Positions 10,245 to 20,179 of a stretch of 64,000 bases of DNA are shown here, one piece after another. A program made the translations under genes and the position numbers. The stretch spans positions 355,878,267 through 355,942,266 of the forward strand of contig NC_053040.3 in the NCBI RefSeq assembly GCF_002575655.3, read 5' to 3'. This stretch comes from Aegilops tauschii subsp. strangulata (lineage: Eukaryota; Streptophyta; Magnoliopsida; Poales; Poaceae). How positions within the stretch are numbered: the first letter of the stretch is position 1; each line of letters opens with the position of its first letter. The notes beneath the pieces were generated by a model. The model worked only from the letters and a program-made list of their open reading frames with translations, did not search any database and had not been told where the DNA came from.

Positions 10245-13200
10245 ATGGCTAGCATTCCCAATTCTTCCTCCCGCTCCAGCCCAAAGAGAAGCGAGTGGGA
10301 GAAGTGTTCTGTGAATAATAGTCAGCTAGCAAAGCTGCAAACGCAGGGATTTCTCCCTCCCGCGGATCTGGTCCTTGTCCGAGCAGGGTTGGTCTCCTTC
10401 AATGATGTGATTCAGGCGGAGGACTCCCCCAATCCGTCCGGGGGGGGGGAGCGAGTGTGCCTGGTCCCCTATCTGATAAGAGGCGTCGGATTTCCAGTTC
10501 ACCCGTTCCTCCGAGGGCATCTGGAGTATTATGGCCATCAGCTGCATAACTTCACTCCCGCCTCTATCATGCACATCGCAGGTTATGATGCTTTATGCGA
10601 GCTATTTCTGGGTGTTGAAGCCCATTTCAAACTGTGGAGAAAATTGTTCTGTCTTGTCCCTCGCAACCATGAGGGGTCAATATTTGAAGTGGGCGGAGCC
10701 GAAGTGTGGCACATCGCCGATACCGGATACCCGTCTGGCACACCAAGGAAGGCATCTAAAGAATGGCTTTCCGAGTGGTTCTACACCGAGGATGTTGCGC
10801 TTCCCAATCCAGTTCGAAAGGGTCTCCCCGAATTTGCAAGCGTTCCGCTAAAGAAACGCCACAGTTGGCGCCCCCGGAGCCTTGAGGAGGATGACAGTGC
10901 AGAGGTTCGTCAACTCTTGGGCGAGATAAAGATGCTCGCCCGGTCCGGATTAACAATGGTTGAGGTAATGGCGACCTCCATCACGCGAGGGGTTCAGCCA
11001 CTTCAATACAGAGGGCTCCCAATGTGGCACTACAACGGGGAGGACGATGCCTCCCGCTGCGGTCGAAAAGGTCCGGGCACCCCCGCCGCTCTGGCCAAAA
11101 TACTGGCCGAGCTGTTCAAAGGGGAGGAAGAGGAATTTCTTCGGATCAATCACAGAGATGGATATTCTATGTATAATCCTCCCAGTTTGGTAAGCCCCAA
11201 TCCTTCTGCTTTACTCATTTCGCTTCCCGGATTACCTTCGACAAATTTCTAATCCGCTTATAATAGCATTGGCGAAGAATCACCGAGGGGTTTTACAGCC
11301 CCGCCCCACAGCCTGAGGACCACAACCGGGAGCTGGATCCTGGGTTCGAAGAAGATCCGGATATATTTGTGGTACTCGCGGAAGGGGTGTTTTACCAGGC
11401 GAGCTACGATGGCACGGAAGTGGCCATTATCGTCGATTACCCTGGTCTTCTTCCTGCTTCCCACGTAAGTCGTTTGAGAAAAACCTCTCTCGAAAGAGCT
11501 CCCTCGCACTGCCTCACCCATCGCACTGTCTCGTACTCCACAGGGGAGACGTTCGGCGCGTCATACTACTCCAGGGGCGGCTCCGGCGCCGAGCAAGGCT
11601 TCTAAAAGGAAGGTCGGTGAAGTCGCGACCGGTCCCTCATCAAAGAGGTAAGGATTTAAAGGTATACTTCAACAGTCACATCCAACTGTAACTTCTACGC
11701 TTGTTTGACACCAGGAAAAAAGTTCACCGGACTAAACCCGAAGGTCCGGCCAGCCGTACTCCCCGCGCCCGGGATTTAGACCCCGTTGGAAAGGCGGGAG
11801 CCAACATAGGAACAGTGCCGGACTGTCCTTCGGCCGAGGGTTCGGAGAATATGTCCGTTACCAACTCGGAAGTGGAGAGCGCTATGAATCATCGGCGCTG
11901 TAGGGCTGTTTTACGAGACCCTGAGTTTTCGGAAGAGGCATTTAATGCCTTCAGCTCGGCCGATGCGTACATCCGAACTGCTCGAAACGGGCTTAGTGGA
12001 GCCACGAAGCAGTATTTAATAGATGTGCGGGTAAGTTTTATTTTTCCGAAATAGGATAGCCATGAGCCAGTAGCCCCCGGGACTGAAAGCAGTTGGTACA
12101 ACTGATTTGGGGACCGTTATATCACTAGGTTCTTACCGAGAAGAACGACCTGCTAGCTCAAGAACTGGAACAGTGTTGGGCGCAGTTAAATGCTGCTACC
12201 ACCGAACTGGAAAATTTGAAGAAGTCGTCCACTGGTAACGTTCCCCTTTATTGAGGAATAGTGAATGTATACTGATACGTCTCCGTCGTATCTACTTTTC
12301 CAAACACTTTTGCCCTTGTTTTGGACTCTAACTTGCATGATTTGAATGGAACTAACCCGGACTGACGCTGTTTTTAGCAGACTTTCCATGGTGTTATTTA
12401 TGTGCAGAAACAAAAGTTCTCGGAATGACCTGAAACTCCACGGAACATCTATTTGGAAAATAAGAAAAATACCGGAAGAAAAATCCATGTCAGGGGGCCC
12501 ACACCCTGTCCATGAGGGTGGAGGGCGTGCCTGCCCCCCTAGGGCGCGCCCCCTACCTCGTGGGCCCCCTGACGCTCCACCGACCTCAACTCCAACTCCA
12601 TATATTCACTTTCGGGGAGAAAAAAATAAGGGAGAAGGATTCATGGCGTTTTACGATACGGAGCCGCCGCCAAGCCCTAAAACCTCTCGGGAGGGCTGAT
12701 GTGGAGTCCATTCGGGGCTCCAGAGAGGGGGATTCGTCGCCGTCGTCATCATCAACCATCCTCCATCACCAATTTCATGATGCTCACCGCCGTGCGTGAG
12801 TAATTCCATCGTAGGCTTGCTGGATGGTGATGGGTTGGATGAGATCTATCATGTAATTGAGTTAGTTTTGTTAGGGTTTGATCCCTAGTATCCACTATGT
12901 TCTGAGATTGATGTTGCTATGACTTTGCTATGCTTAATGCTTGTCACTAGGGCCCGAGTGCCATGATTTCAGATCTGAACCTATTATGTTTTCATGAATA
13001 TATGTGAGTTCTTGATCCTATCTTGCAAGTCTATAGTCACCTACTATGTGTTATGATCCGGCAACCCCGAAGTGACAATAATCGGGATCACTCCCGGTGA
13101 TGACCATAGTTTGAGGAGTTCATGTATTCACTATGTGTTAATGCTTTGTTCCGGTACTCTATTAAAAGGAGGCCTTAATATCCCTCAGTTTCCATTAGGA

Positions 13201-14184
13201 CCCCGCTGCCACGGGAGGGTAGGACAAAAGATGTCATGCAAGTTCTTTTCCATAAGCACGTATGACTATATTCGGAATACATGCCTACATTACATTGATG
13301 AATTGGAGCTAGTTCTGTGTCACCCTATGTTATGACTGTTACATGATGAACCGCATCCGACATAATTCTCCATCACCGATCCAATGCCTATGAGCTTTTC
13401 ATATATTGTTCTTCGCTTATTTACTTTTCCGTTGCTATTGTTACAATCACTACAAAATTCCAAAAATATTACTTTTTGCTTCCGTTACTTTTGTTACCGT
13501 TACCACTACTATCATATTACTTTGCTACTAAACACTTTGCTGCATCCAGGTGTGGTTGAATTGACAACTCAACTGCTAATACTTGAGAATATTCTTTGGC
13601 TCCCCTTGTGTCGAATCAATAAATTTGGGTTGAATACTCTACCCTCGAAAACTGTTGCGATCCCCTATACTTGTGGGTGTCCTTGGCGTGGAAGGCAAGC
13701 TTGGCAATACGGATATGTAGATCTCCTCCCTTGTAACCGACTCTGTGTAATCTAGCCCCCTCCGGTGTCTATATAAACCGGAGGGTTTTAGTCCGTAGGA
13801 CAACAACAATCATACCATAGCCTAGCTTCTAGGGTTTAGCCTCTACGATCTCGTGGTAGATCAACTCTTGTAATACTCATATCATCAAGATCAATCAAGC
13901 AGGAAGTAGGGTATTACCTCCGTCGAGAGGGCCCGAACCTGGGTAAACATTGTGTCCCGCGCCTCCTGTTACCATCCTCCTTAGACGCACAGTTCGGGAC
14001 CCCCTACCCGAGATCCGCCGGTTTTGACACCGACAGCGGGTCGGACCGGTAGGGCCAAATGGGGAAGAAATTCCCGTTAGTTTAGTATATGACCAAGTAG
14101 AGGTGGCCGCCAAATATTCCCAACAGGATTGTAAATTAGACTGCCTATTAGATGGTATAGAGGCAGAAGTGTTTGAGTCCAAGT
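10245..14184 (+). CDS. Antisense ORF of the Gypsy element (Transposase_28-like), spliced and interrupted
   Basis: This gene runs opposite to gag-pol. Exons 10245-11189, 11267-11464, 11544-11647, 11715-12030 and 12129-12234 all have GT-AG borders and compatible phases. Exon 1 carries the Pfam 'putative gypsy type transposon' pattern (PF04195), with VCLVPYLIRGVGFPVHPF, LEYYGHQLHNFTPASIMHIAGYDALC and FLGVEAHFKLW at roughly residues 80-140. Exon 3 is basic (SKASKRKVGE) and exon 5 starts a coiled coil (LLAQELEQCWAQLNAATTELENL). The tail appears to resume at about 14085-14184 (AAKYSQQDCKLDCLLDGIEAEVFESK region, stop 14182-14184). In between lie LTR insertions (12273-14035). Related antisense ORFs occur in Tat-lineage elements; their function is not established. 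Confidence 0.75.
12273..13678 (+). mobile_element. Nested LTR (TGATACGTCTCC family), probably solo and 3'-truncated
   Basis: It starts TGATACGTCTCCGTCG and closely matches the sequence from 62862 to the window end, in the same orientation. That copy also starts with TG at an abrupt boundary. The end ...CCCTATACTTGTGGGT stops short of the ATCA expected of this LTR family and runs directly into another LTR fragment. It contains no coding region. I cannot name the family with confidence. Confidence 0.75.
13679..14035 (+). repeat. LTR fragment related to the host Gypsy LTR, inverted
   Basis: The stretch from ccttggcgtggaaggcaagc to ttgacaccgaca is the 3' three-quarters of an LTR of the same broad family as 9463-9941, but in the opposite orientation (sense on plus). 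It contains the 'ctccggtgtctatataaacc' promoter-like block and ends with ACCGACA. Its 5' part is missing where the TGATACG LTR adjoins. It is visibly more diverged from 9463-9941 than the two Gypsy LTRs are from each other, so it comes from another copy. Confidence 0.8.
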
Positions 14185-15005
14185 GACTATGTACTTTCCT
14201 CACCATGTGGAATTTCTAGCCGAATTGTATATCATTTGTCATGGCAGACCTTTTCGCTTCGACCTCCGAACCCGAAGGTGCGGAGTGTTTCCGAATACCG
14301 TCACCGCCGAATAGGCCGGGGTATGCGTGGAAAACTAAGCGTAGGGGTCATAGTTGCTTGAACAGACAAGTTGTATCCAGCTAGTTATGTTATATTACAT
14401 TGAGATTGTAAGAAACATCTTCCAGGGAGAATAGTTCCGTTAAGGGTTCCTTTCCCTGGGTGTGCATGCATTAGTAGACATGTCCGAATTGTGATGTGAA
14501 GATCATAGTGTGTATGACTTCTGGGGGTTCACAATAAAGTGAGTGCAATAAATAGCTTTCATCCACCGACCAAATATTCCCTTAAGAACGCTAGCTTTCG
14601 GCTTCACCCAGTCTGAGGTACACATCCGGATGACCCGGCAGTAACAATCGCAGAGGTGCTCCCTTTACCACCTGGCCAAACAATCGGGAACGTAGGGGTA
14701 AGCACAGGAGCCAGGCAACCCAGCTTGGCCAAAACTTAAGTCATATCGATGCATATAATGGTGAAGAAAAGACATACGGGAAAGACGCTTATGTGTGATG
14801 AGCTTAATGCTCTGCAGGTAATATTAAAAAGCTTCTGTTAAAAGAAGCCCCCAGGCATAATGGGCGTATATTTGTAAGAATGTGTACGTCAGCAGTATTC
14901 GGTCGAGCTGAATGAGAGCTTTAAAGTGAAAAAATTATGAAAAAAGAAAGAGGGAAAGAATTATGGAAATTGTGGGGGAGAAGGAGACTAACAAAGGGTT
15001 CAGTG
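14185..15005. other. Gypsy internal spacer between antisense ORF and pol
   Basis: This stretch lies between the end of the antisense ORF and the pol stop codon. It holds no credible ORF. It is retrotransposon spacer that would form the 3' untranslated part of both opposed transcripts. Confidence 0.65.
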
Positions 15006-18000
15006 CTAGGCATAGAACCTTCGGAGTCTGGTCGCGTTCCAGGGGTTCGGCTCTAGGCGATTGTCTGATGCGTCACGAAGACGGTACGCTCCTCTGGTAA
15101 GAACTTCGTCAATTATGAAGGGACCCTCCCACTTGGGCTTGAGTTTGTCCTTTTTCTTCTCCTGCAAACGTAGAACGAGTTCGCCAATGTTGTAAGTCTG
15201 GGCCCGTACTTCTCTGCTTTGATACCTTCGAGCCTGCTGTTGATAAAATGCTGAACGGGCTTTGGCGATGTCGCGCTCCTCCTCCAGGGCATCTAGGCTG
15301 TCCTGCCGATCCAACTCGGCCTCTTTCTCCTCGTACGTACGCACTCGGGGTGAGTCATGTATAATATCGCAGGGCAATACAGCCTCTGCACCGTACACCA
15401 TGAAGAAAGGTGTGTATCCGGTAGTACGGTTGGGCGTGGTCCGCAGCCCCCAGAGTACGGAGTCGAGCTCCTCTACCCAGTGTTTGTCTGATTCTTTCAA
15501 AGAACGCACTAGTCTGGGTTTGATGCCACTCATGATAAGACCATTAGCTCGCTCGAGTTGACCGTTTGTTTGCGGGTGGTAGACAGAGGCGTAATCGAGC
15601 TTAATGCCCAGATTAGCGCACCAGTTTTTCACCTCATCGGCTGTGAAATTCGAACCGTTATCGGTGATGATGCTGTGCGGTACACCGTAACGGTGTACCA
15701 CATCGGATATAAATGCAATCACCGGTCCGGACTCGGCCGTTTTAACCGGTCTAGCCTCTATCCACTTGGTGAATTTGTCCACCATGACCAACATATATTT
15801 TTTCTTATGGCTTCCCCCTTTAAGGGGTCCGACCATGTCCAAGCCCCAGACCGCAAAGGGCCATGTAATGGGGATTGTGTGTAGAGCGGTTGGGGGCATA
15901 TGGCTTTGGTTGGCGAAGAGTTGGCATCCGACACAGCATTGGACGAGGTCCTGTGCGTCTGCCCGGGCCGTAGGCCAGTAAAATCCTGCACGGAAGGCCT
16001 TGCTGACAAGTGCCCGAGCTGCGGCGTGGTGTCCGCCGAGACCGGCGTGAATTTCTGCCAAGAGTTGCCGCACCTCCTCCTCGGAGATACACCTTTGAAG
16101 GACTCCCGTAGTGCTTTTCTTGTAGAGCTCTCCTTCGTGAACTTTATAGGCCTTCGAACGTCGGACTATGCGGCGAGCCTCATTCTGATCTTCTGGGAGC
16201 TCCTTCCTATTAAAGTAGGCCAAGAATGGTTCGGTCCACGGGGCAATTATTGCCATGATGAGGTGGGCCGATGGTGTTACTTCGGTGGTTGAGCCTCCGA
16301 TGATATCGACGTGTTCGTTATCCGAGTTTGTGTTCGGAACGGGACTGTCGTTGCTATCTCCCCCTTGCCATACCACGGATGGCTTAAAGAGCCTTTCGAG
16401 GAAGATGTTAGGTGGGACGGTGTCGCGCTTAGCGCCGATGCGAGCAAGGACGTCTGCCGCCTGGTTACTTTCGCGGGCGATGTGATGAAATTCGAGTCCC
16501 TCGAACCGAGCCGACATCTTCAAAACGGCATTGCGATAAGCTGCCATCTTTGGATCTTTGGCATCAAAGTCTCCATTGATTTGGGATATTGCGAGGTTTG
16601 AGTCCCCGTGAACCTCCAGGCGTTGTATGCCCATTGATACGGCCATCCGGAGGCCATGTAGCAAGGCCTCGTATTCGACTGCGTTGTTGGAGTCTGTGTA
16701 TAATATTTGGAGTACGTACTGGACGATGTCTCCTGTGGGGGACGTTAATACGACGCCCGCCCCTAGCCCTGCCAACATCTTGGAGTCGTCAAAATGCATC
16801 ACCCAGTTGGAATACACGCCGTACTCTTTAGGGAGTTCGGCTTCTGTCCATTCGGCGACGAAGTCGGCCAGTACCTGGGATTTGATGGCCCTACGTGGTT
16901 TGTACGTGATGTCAAATGGCAGGAGCTCAATTTCCCATTTGGCAATCCGGCCCATTGCATCCCGGTTGTTAATTATATCATTGAGGGGCACTTCGGAGGC
17001 CGCCGTGATAGAGCACTCCTGAAAGTAGTGTCGCAATTTTCGGGATGCCATGAAGACTGCATATGCTATTTTTTGATAATGAGGGTACCGGGATTTGCAT
17101 GGTGTGAGGACGGTGGATACGTAGAATACCGGCTTGTGGAGCGGGAATTTGTGTCCGTCCTGTTCTCGTTCGACGACGAGTACGGCGCTCACCACCTGGT
17201 GTGTTGCTGATATGTATAAGAGCATTGGCTCGCCGGCGTTTGGTGTAGCCAGGATTGGGTTGCTCGCCAGAAGGGCTTTTATTTCTTCCAGTCCGGCCAT
17301 CGCCGTGTCTGTCCCCTCGAAGTTGTCGGTGCACCGTAGAAGGCGATAGAGCGGCATCACCTTTTCTCCCAACCTGGAGATGAAGCGGCTTAAAGCTGCC
17401 ACGCACCCAGCGAGTTTTTGGACCTGCTTGAGTTCAGTCGGCGTGGCCAGTTGTGACAGAGCTCGGATTTTGGCTGGATTTGCTTCAATTCCTCTATTGG
17501 AAACGATGAAGCCTAATAGTTTACCGGCGGGGACGCCGAAGATGCACTTTTCCGGGTTAAGCTTGATGTCGTATGTGCGGAGGTTGTCGAATGTGAGACG
17601 CAAGTCGTCTATTAGTGTTTCCACGTGTCTGGTTTTGATGACGACGTCGTCCACGTAGGCCTCCACTGTCTTGCCGATCTGTTTCTCGAGGCATGTTTGG
17701 ATGATGCGCTGGTAGGTGGCGCCGGCGTTCTTGAGCCCGAAAGGCATGGTGTTGAAGCAAAATGGCCCGTATGGTGTAATGAATGCTGTTGCGGCTTGAT
17801 CGGACTCCTTCATTTTGATTTGATGGTATCCGGAATATGCATCAAGGAAGCATAGCGAGTCGTGACCTGCGGTGGCGTCAATGATTTGATCAATGCGAGG
17901 AAGAGGGAAGGGATCCTTAGGGCAGGCCTTGTTAAGGTCTTTGAAATCGACGCATAGGCGCCAGGATTTATCCTTCTTTGGTACCATTACCAAGTTTGCC

Positions 18001-18548
18001 AGCCAATCCGGATGTTTAATGTCTTTGATGAATCCGTCCTCGATGAGTTTGGCTAGCTCCTCCCCCATAGCTTGTCGTTTGGGTTCGGAAAAGCGCCGCA
18101 GAGCTTGCTTGACCGGCTTATATCCCTTTAGTATGTTGAGGCTATGTTCGGCCAACTCGCGCGGGATTCCTGGCATATCGGAAGGATGCCAGACGAATAT
18201 ATCCCAGTTTTCGCGCAGGAAGTCTCGTAGTGCGGAGTCGACTGCAGGGCTGAGCTGTGCTCCGATAGACGCTGTCTTCTTCGGGTCTGTTGGATGGACC
18301 TGAAATTTGACTATTTCTTCTGCTGGCTTGAAGGAAGTGGATTTGGGTCGTTTATCCAGGATCACATCGTCCTTATCCACGGTGGAGCGTAGTGCGCTTA
18401 GTTCTTCGGCCGCAAGGGCCTCAGCCAGTGCCTCAAGGGCCAAGGATGCGGTTTTATTCTCGGCGCGGAGGCCTATGTCCGGGTCACTGACGAGGGTGAT
18501 TATTCCATTAGGCCCAGGCATTTTTAGCTTCATATACCCATAATGAGG
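15006..18548 (-). CDS. Gypsy pol: RT, RNase H, second RNase H, integrase (5' end cut off by CACTA)
   Basis: This is the downstream 1,180 codons of the polyprotein, stop at 15006. In order there is a linker, the reverse transcriptase with YVDD (about 17646-17657), an RT-linked RNase H (LLYISATHQVVSAVL to WEIELLPFDITYKP), and a second RNase H of the Tat type. Its first acidic motif reads DDS where DGS is usual (near 16781-16790). An HHCC zinc finger near 15930-16060 precedes the integrase core. All three core residues are present: D in LDMVGP, D in TDNGSNF, E in QLERANG. There are no internal stops. The frame runs on at 45609 beyond the CACTA insertion and stays in phase. The initiator at 18581 lies inside CACTA DNA and is not genuine. 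Confidence 0.93.
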   Translation of the reverse strand, partial: PHYGYMKLKMPGPNGIITLVSDPDIGLRAENKTASLALEALAEALAAEELSALRSTVDKDDVILDKRPKSTSFKPAEEIVKFQVHPTDPKKTASIGAQLSPAVDSALRDFLRENWDIFVWHPSDMPGIPRELAEHSLNILKGYKPVKQALRRFSEPKRQAMGEELAKLIEDGFIKDIKHPDWLANLVMVPKKDKSWRLCVDFKDLNKACPKDPFPLPRIDQIIDATAGHDSLCFLDAYSGYHQIKMKESDQAATAFITPYGPFCFNTMPFGLKNAGATYQRIIQTCLEKQIGKTVEAYVDDVVIKTRHVETLIDDLRLTFDNLRTYDIKLNPEKCIFGVPAGKLLGFIVSNRGIEANPAKIRALSQLATPTELKQVQKLAGCVAALSRFISRLGEKVMPLYRLLRCTDNFEGTDTAMAGLEEIKALLASNPILATPNAGEPMLLYISATHQVVSAVLVVEREQDGHKFPLHKPVFYVSTVLTPCKSRYPHYQKIAYAVFMASRKLRHYFQECSITAASEVPLNDIINNRDAMGRIAKWEIELLPFDITYKPRRAIKSQVLADFVAEWTEAELPKEYGVYSNWVMHFDDSKMLAGLGAGVVLTSPTGDIVQYVLQILYTDSNNAVEYEALLHGLRMAVSMGIQRLEVHGDSNLAISQINGDFDAKDPKMAAYRNAVLKMSARFEGLEFHHIARESNQAADVLARIGAKRDTVPPNIFLERLFKPSVVWQGGDSNDSPVPNTNSDNEHVDIIGGSTTEVTPSAHLIMAIIAPWTEPFLAYFNRKELPEDQNEARRIVRRSKAYKVHEGELYKKSTTGVLQRCISEEEVRQLLAEIHAGLGGHHAAARALVSKAFRAGFYWPTARADAQDLVQCCVGCQLFANQSHMPPTALHTIPITWPFAVWGLDMVGPLKGGSHKKKYMLVMVDKFTKWIEARPVKTAESGPVIAFISDVVHRYGVPHSIITDNGSNFTADEVKNWCANLGIKLDYASVYHPQTNGQLERANGLIMSGIKPRLVRSLKESDKHWVEELDSVLWGLRTTPNRTTGYTPFFMVYGAEAVLPCDIIHDSPRVRTYEEKEAELDRQDSLDALEEERDIAKARSAFYQQQARRYQSREVRAQTYNIGELVLRLQEKKKDKLKPKWEGPFIIDEVLTRGAYRLRDASDNRLEPNPWNATRLRRFYA

Positions 18549-18551
18549 TAT
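18549..18551. repeat. Left copy of the CACTA target duplication (TAT)
   Basis: TAT at 18549-18551 is matched by TAT at 45609-45611. Three-base duplications are typical of CACTA insertion. Counting TAT once restores the phase of the interrupted Gypsy frame, which supports these exact boundaries. Confidence 0.93.
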
Positions 18552-18564
18552 CACTACAAAAAAA

Positions 18565-19120
18565 AGACACATCCGTGACATTTTGGGCCGAACGAATTTT
18601 TATTCTATCATACATATGACACTTCTATGACGATAATTGTGACAAAACCCGGTATCATCATACATGTGGTGGGCTCCTACTTCTATGACAAAAAATGATG
18701 ACCGAAAATGGGCTTTTCGTCCTGGGCGGGCCGGAGACGCAGCTGCATGACATTCTTTGGGCCGTCCATGACGGAAAAAACCGTGGTAGAAGCGAGGGCT
18801 CAGAAAATTTAGGGGAGTTCCCGGTTACGGTGGGAGGTCGGGGGCCGAGCGATGTGCGTTTCTCTCGTACACGTACGCGCGTGTGTGCGAGGCGTTGGCT
18901 CTAACTGAACCCGAGTGAGGCGTTGGGCTCTAACTGAACCCAAGCGATTGCACTGCAGGCTACACGTTACTGAACCCGAGCGATCGATCGATGGCTGTTA
19001 ACTGAACCCGATCGAGCGATTCCTTCGCTACTGCTGCTAACTGAAGCCGATCGATGCTGCCTCTGGGATGAACAGTGAGCGTTGCGGGGGGTTTGGATGA
19101 ACAGTGAGCGGTGGCGTTGC
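18565..19120. other. CACTA left sub-terminal region with short dispersed motifs
   Basis: No gene is seen. Short motifs recur: ctaactgaacccgag/gatcgag about every 30-60 bases between 18900 and 19050, and tatgacg/catgacg variants near the tip. Such motifs are candidate binding sites for the element's own DNA-binding protein. Confidence 0.5.
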
Positions 19121-19345
19121 CTCTGGATGAACAGGACCCCGTGGTGTGGTGGAGGGCTGGATGAACAGTAGACGGTGGAGGGGTGCCCGTGGAGGGGTGG
19201 TTGAACAGGACCCCGTGGTGTGGAGGGCTGGATGAACAGTAGACGGTGGAGGGGTGCCTGTGGAGGGGTGGTTGAACAGGACCCCGTGGTGTGGAGGGCT
19301 GGATGAACAGTAGACGGTGGAGGGGTGGTTGAACAGTAGCCGGTG
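19121..19345. repeat. Tandem array of about 71-74 bp units, about 3 copies
   Basis: The phrase acaggaccccgtggtgtgg starts at 19131, 19205 and 19276, spacings 74 and 71. Each unit also contains gatgaacagtagacggtgg. Frames through the array have no family resemblance and are repeat translations. Confidence 0.88.
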
Positions 19346-19460
19346 GAGTAGCGCGCGGTGGAGGCTGGATGAACAGGAGCCCATGGAGGCTGGAGGAGGT
19401 CGACGGTAGCTCGTGGAGGCTGAGGAGGTCGACGGTGGAGATGAACAGTATCCCGTGGAG

Positions 19461-19693
19461 TCCCGTTTTGCGGTACGCCACACCCCTCCCGATGAACAGG
19501 ACCCCCGTTTCGACCGTAGGAGGTCCGTTTCGTCCGTTTTGCGGTACGCCACACCCCTCCCGATCAACAGGACCCCCGTTTCGACTGTAGGAGGTCCGTT
19601 TCCTCCGTTTTGCGGTACGCCACACCCCTCCCGATCAACAGGACCCCCGTTTCGACCGTAGGAGGTCCGTTTCCTCCGTTTTGCGGTACGCCA
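19461..19693. repeat. Second tandem array, 71-bp period, more than 3 copies
   Basis: acccccgtttcgac begins at 19501, 19572 and 19643, spacing exactly 71. The unit includes ttttgcggtacgccacacc and gat(g/c)aacagga. It shares the gatgaacagga core and the period with the preceding array, so both likely derive from one ancestral unit. Confidence 0.9.
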
Positions 19694-19781
19694 GGCCTTG
19701 TTTCCATCGCCTGTTCCGTCCAAGCCCTCCCGATGAACACGACCACGCATTCCGTTCCGACCTAGCCGGTTGGCTCCCACG

Positions 19782-19895
19782 CGTTCCGTTGCCTCCCGAT
19801 GAACACGACGCATTCCGTTGCCTCCCCATGAACACAACGCATTCCGTTGCCTCCCCATGAACACGACGCATTCCGTTGCCTCCCCATGAACACGA
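19782..19895. repeat. Tandem array of a 29-bp unit, 4 copies
   Basis: The core ttccgttgcctcccc(g)atgaacac repeats, with its start at 19782, 19811, 19840 and 19869, spacing 29. The ATGAACA core is again shared with the 71-bp arrays. Confidence 0.88.
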
Positions 19896-20179
19896 CGACG
19901 ACGCTGTTTCTCCGTTTCGACCCAGCCATGTACACGAGCCCTGGCCGTACGTATGCGCGAGTAGGCGTTCGAGACCCCACCCGTATGTACACATACGTGG
20001 CCGTATATTCTTTCTTGCACCCTGGCCGCTGTACGTACGTGTACATGCTACATGCGTGCCTCTACTACGACATGTACGCGCCTCTACTACGACACGTGCG
20101 CGCCTCTACATCCACCAGTATATATGTATGTACACGTTCGCGACCAGAATGACAATGCTACGTACGCTTCGACCAGGTG

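Noticed and set aside
18549..18581. Start codon of pol at 18581
   Set aside because: It lies in CACTA terminal sequence; the true frame continues from the protease piece at 45609.
19121..19895. Possible CRISPR-like array
   Set aside because: The repeats are contiguous tandem units without unique spacers, inside a plant transposon.
19037..20020. 327-aa and similar minus-strand frames in the CACTA left arm
   Set aside because: They translate 71-bp and 29-bp tandem repeats (period not blocked by stops) and show no domain.
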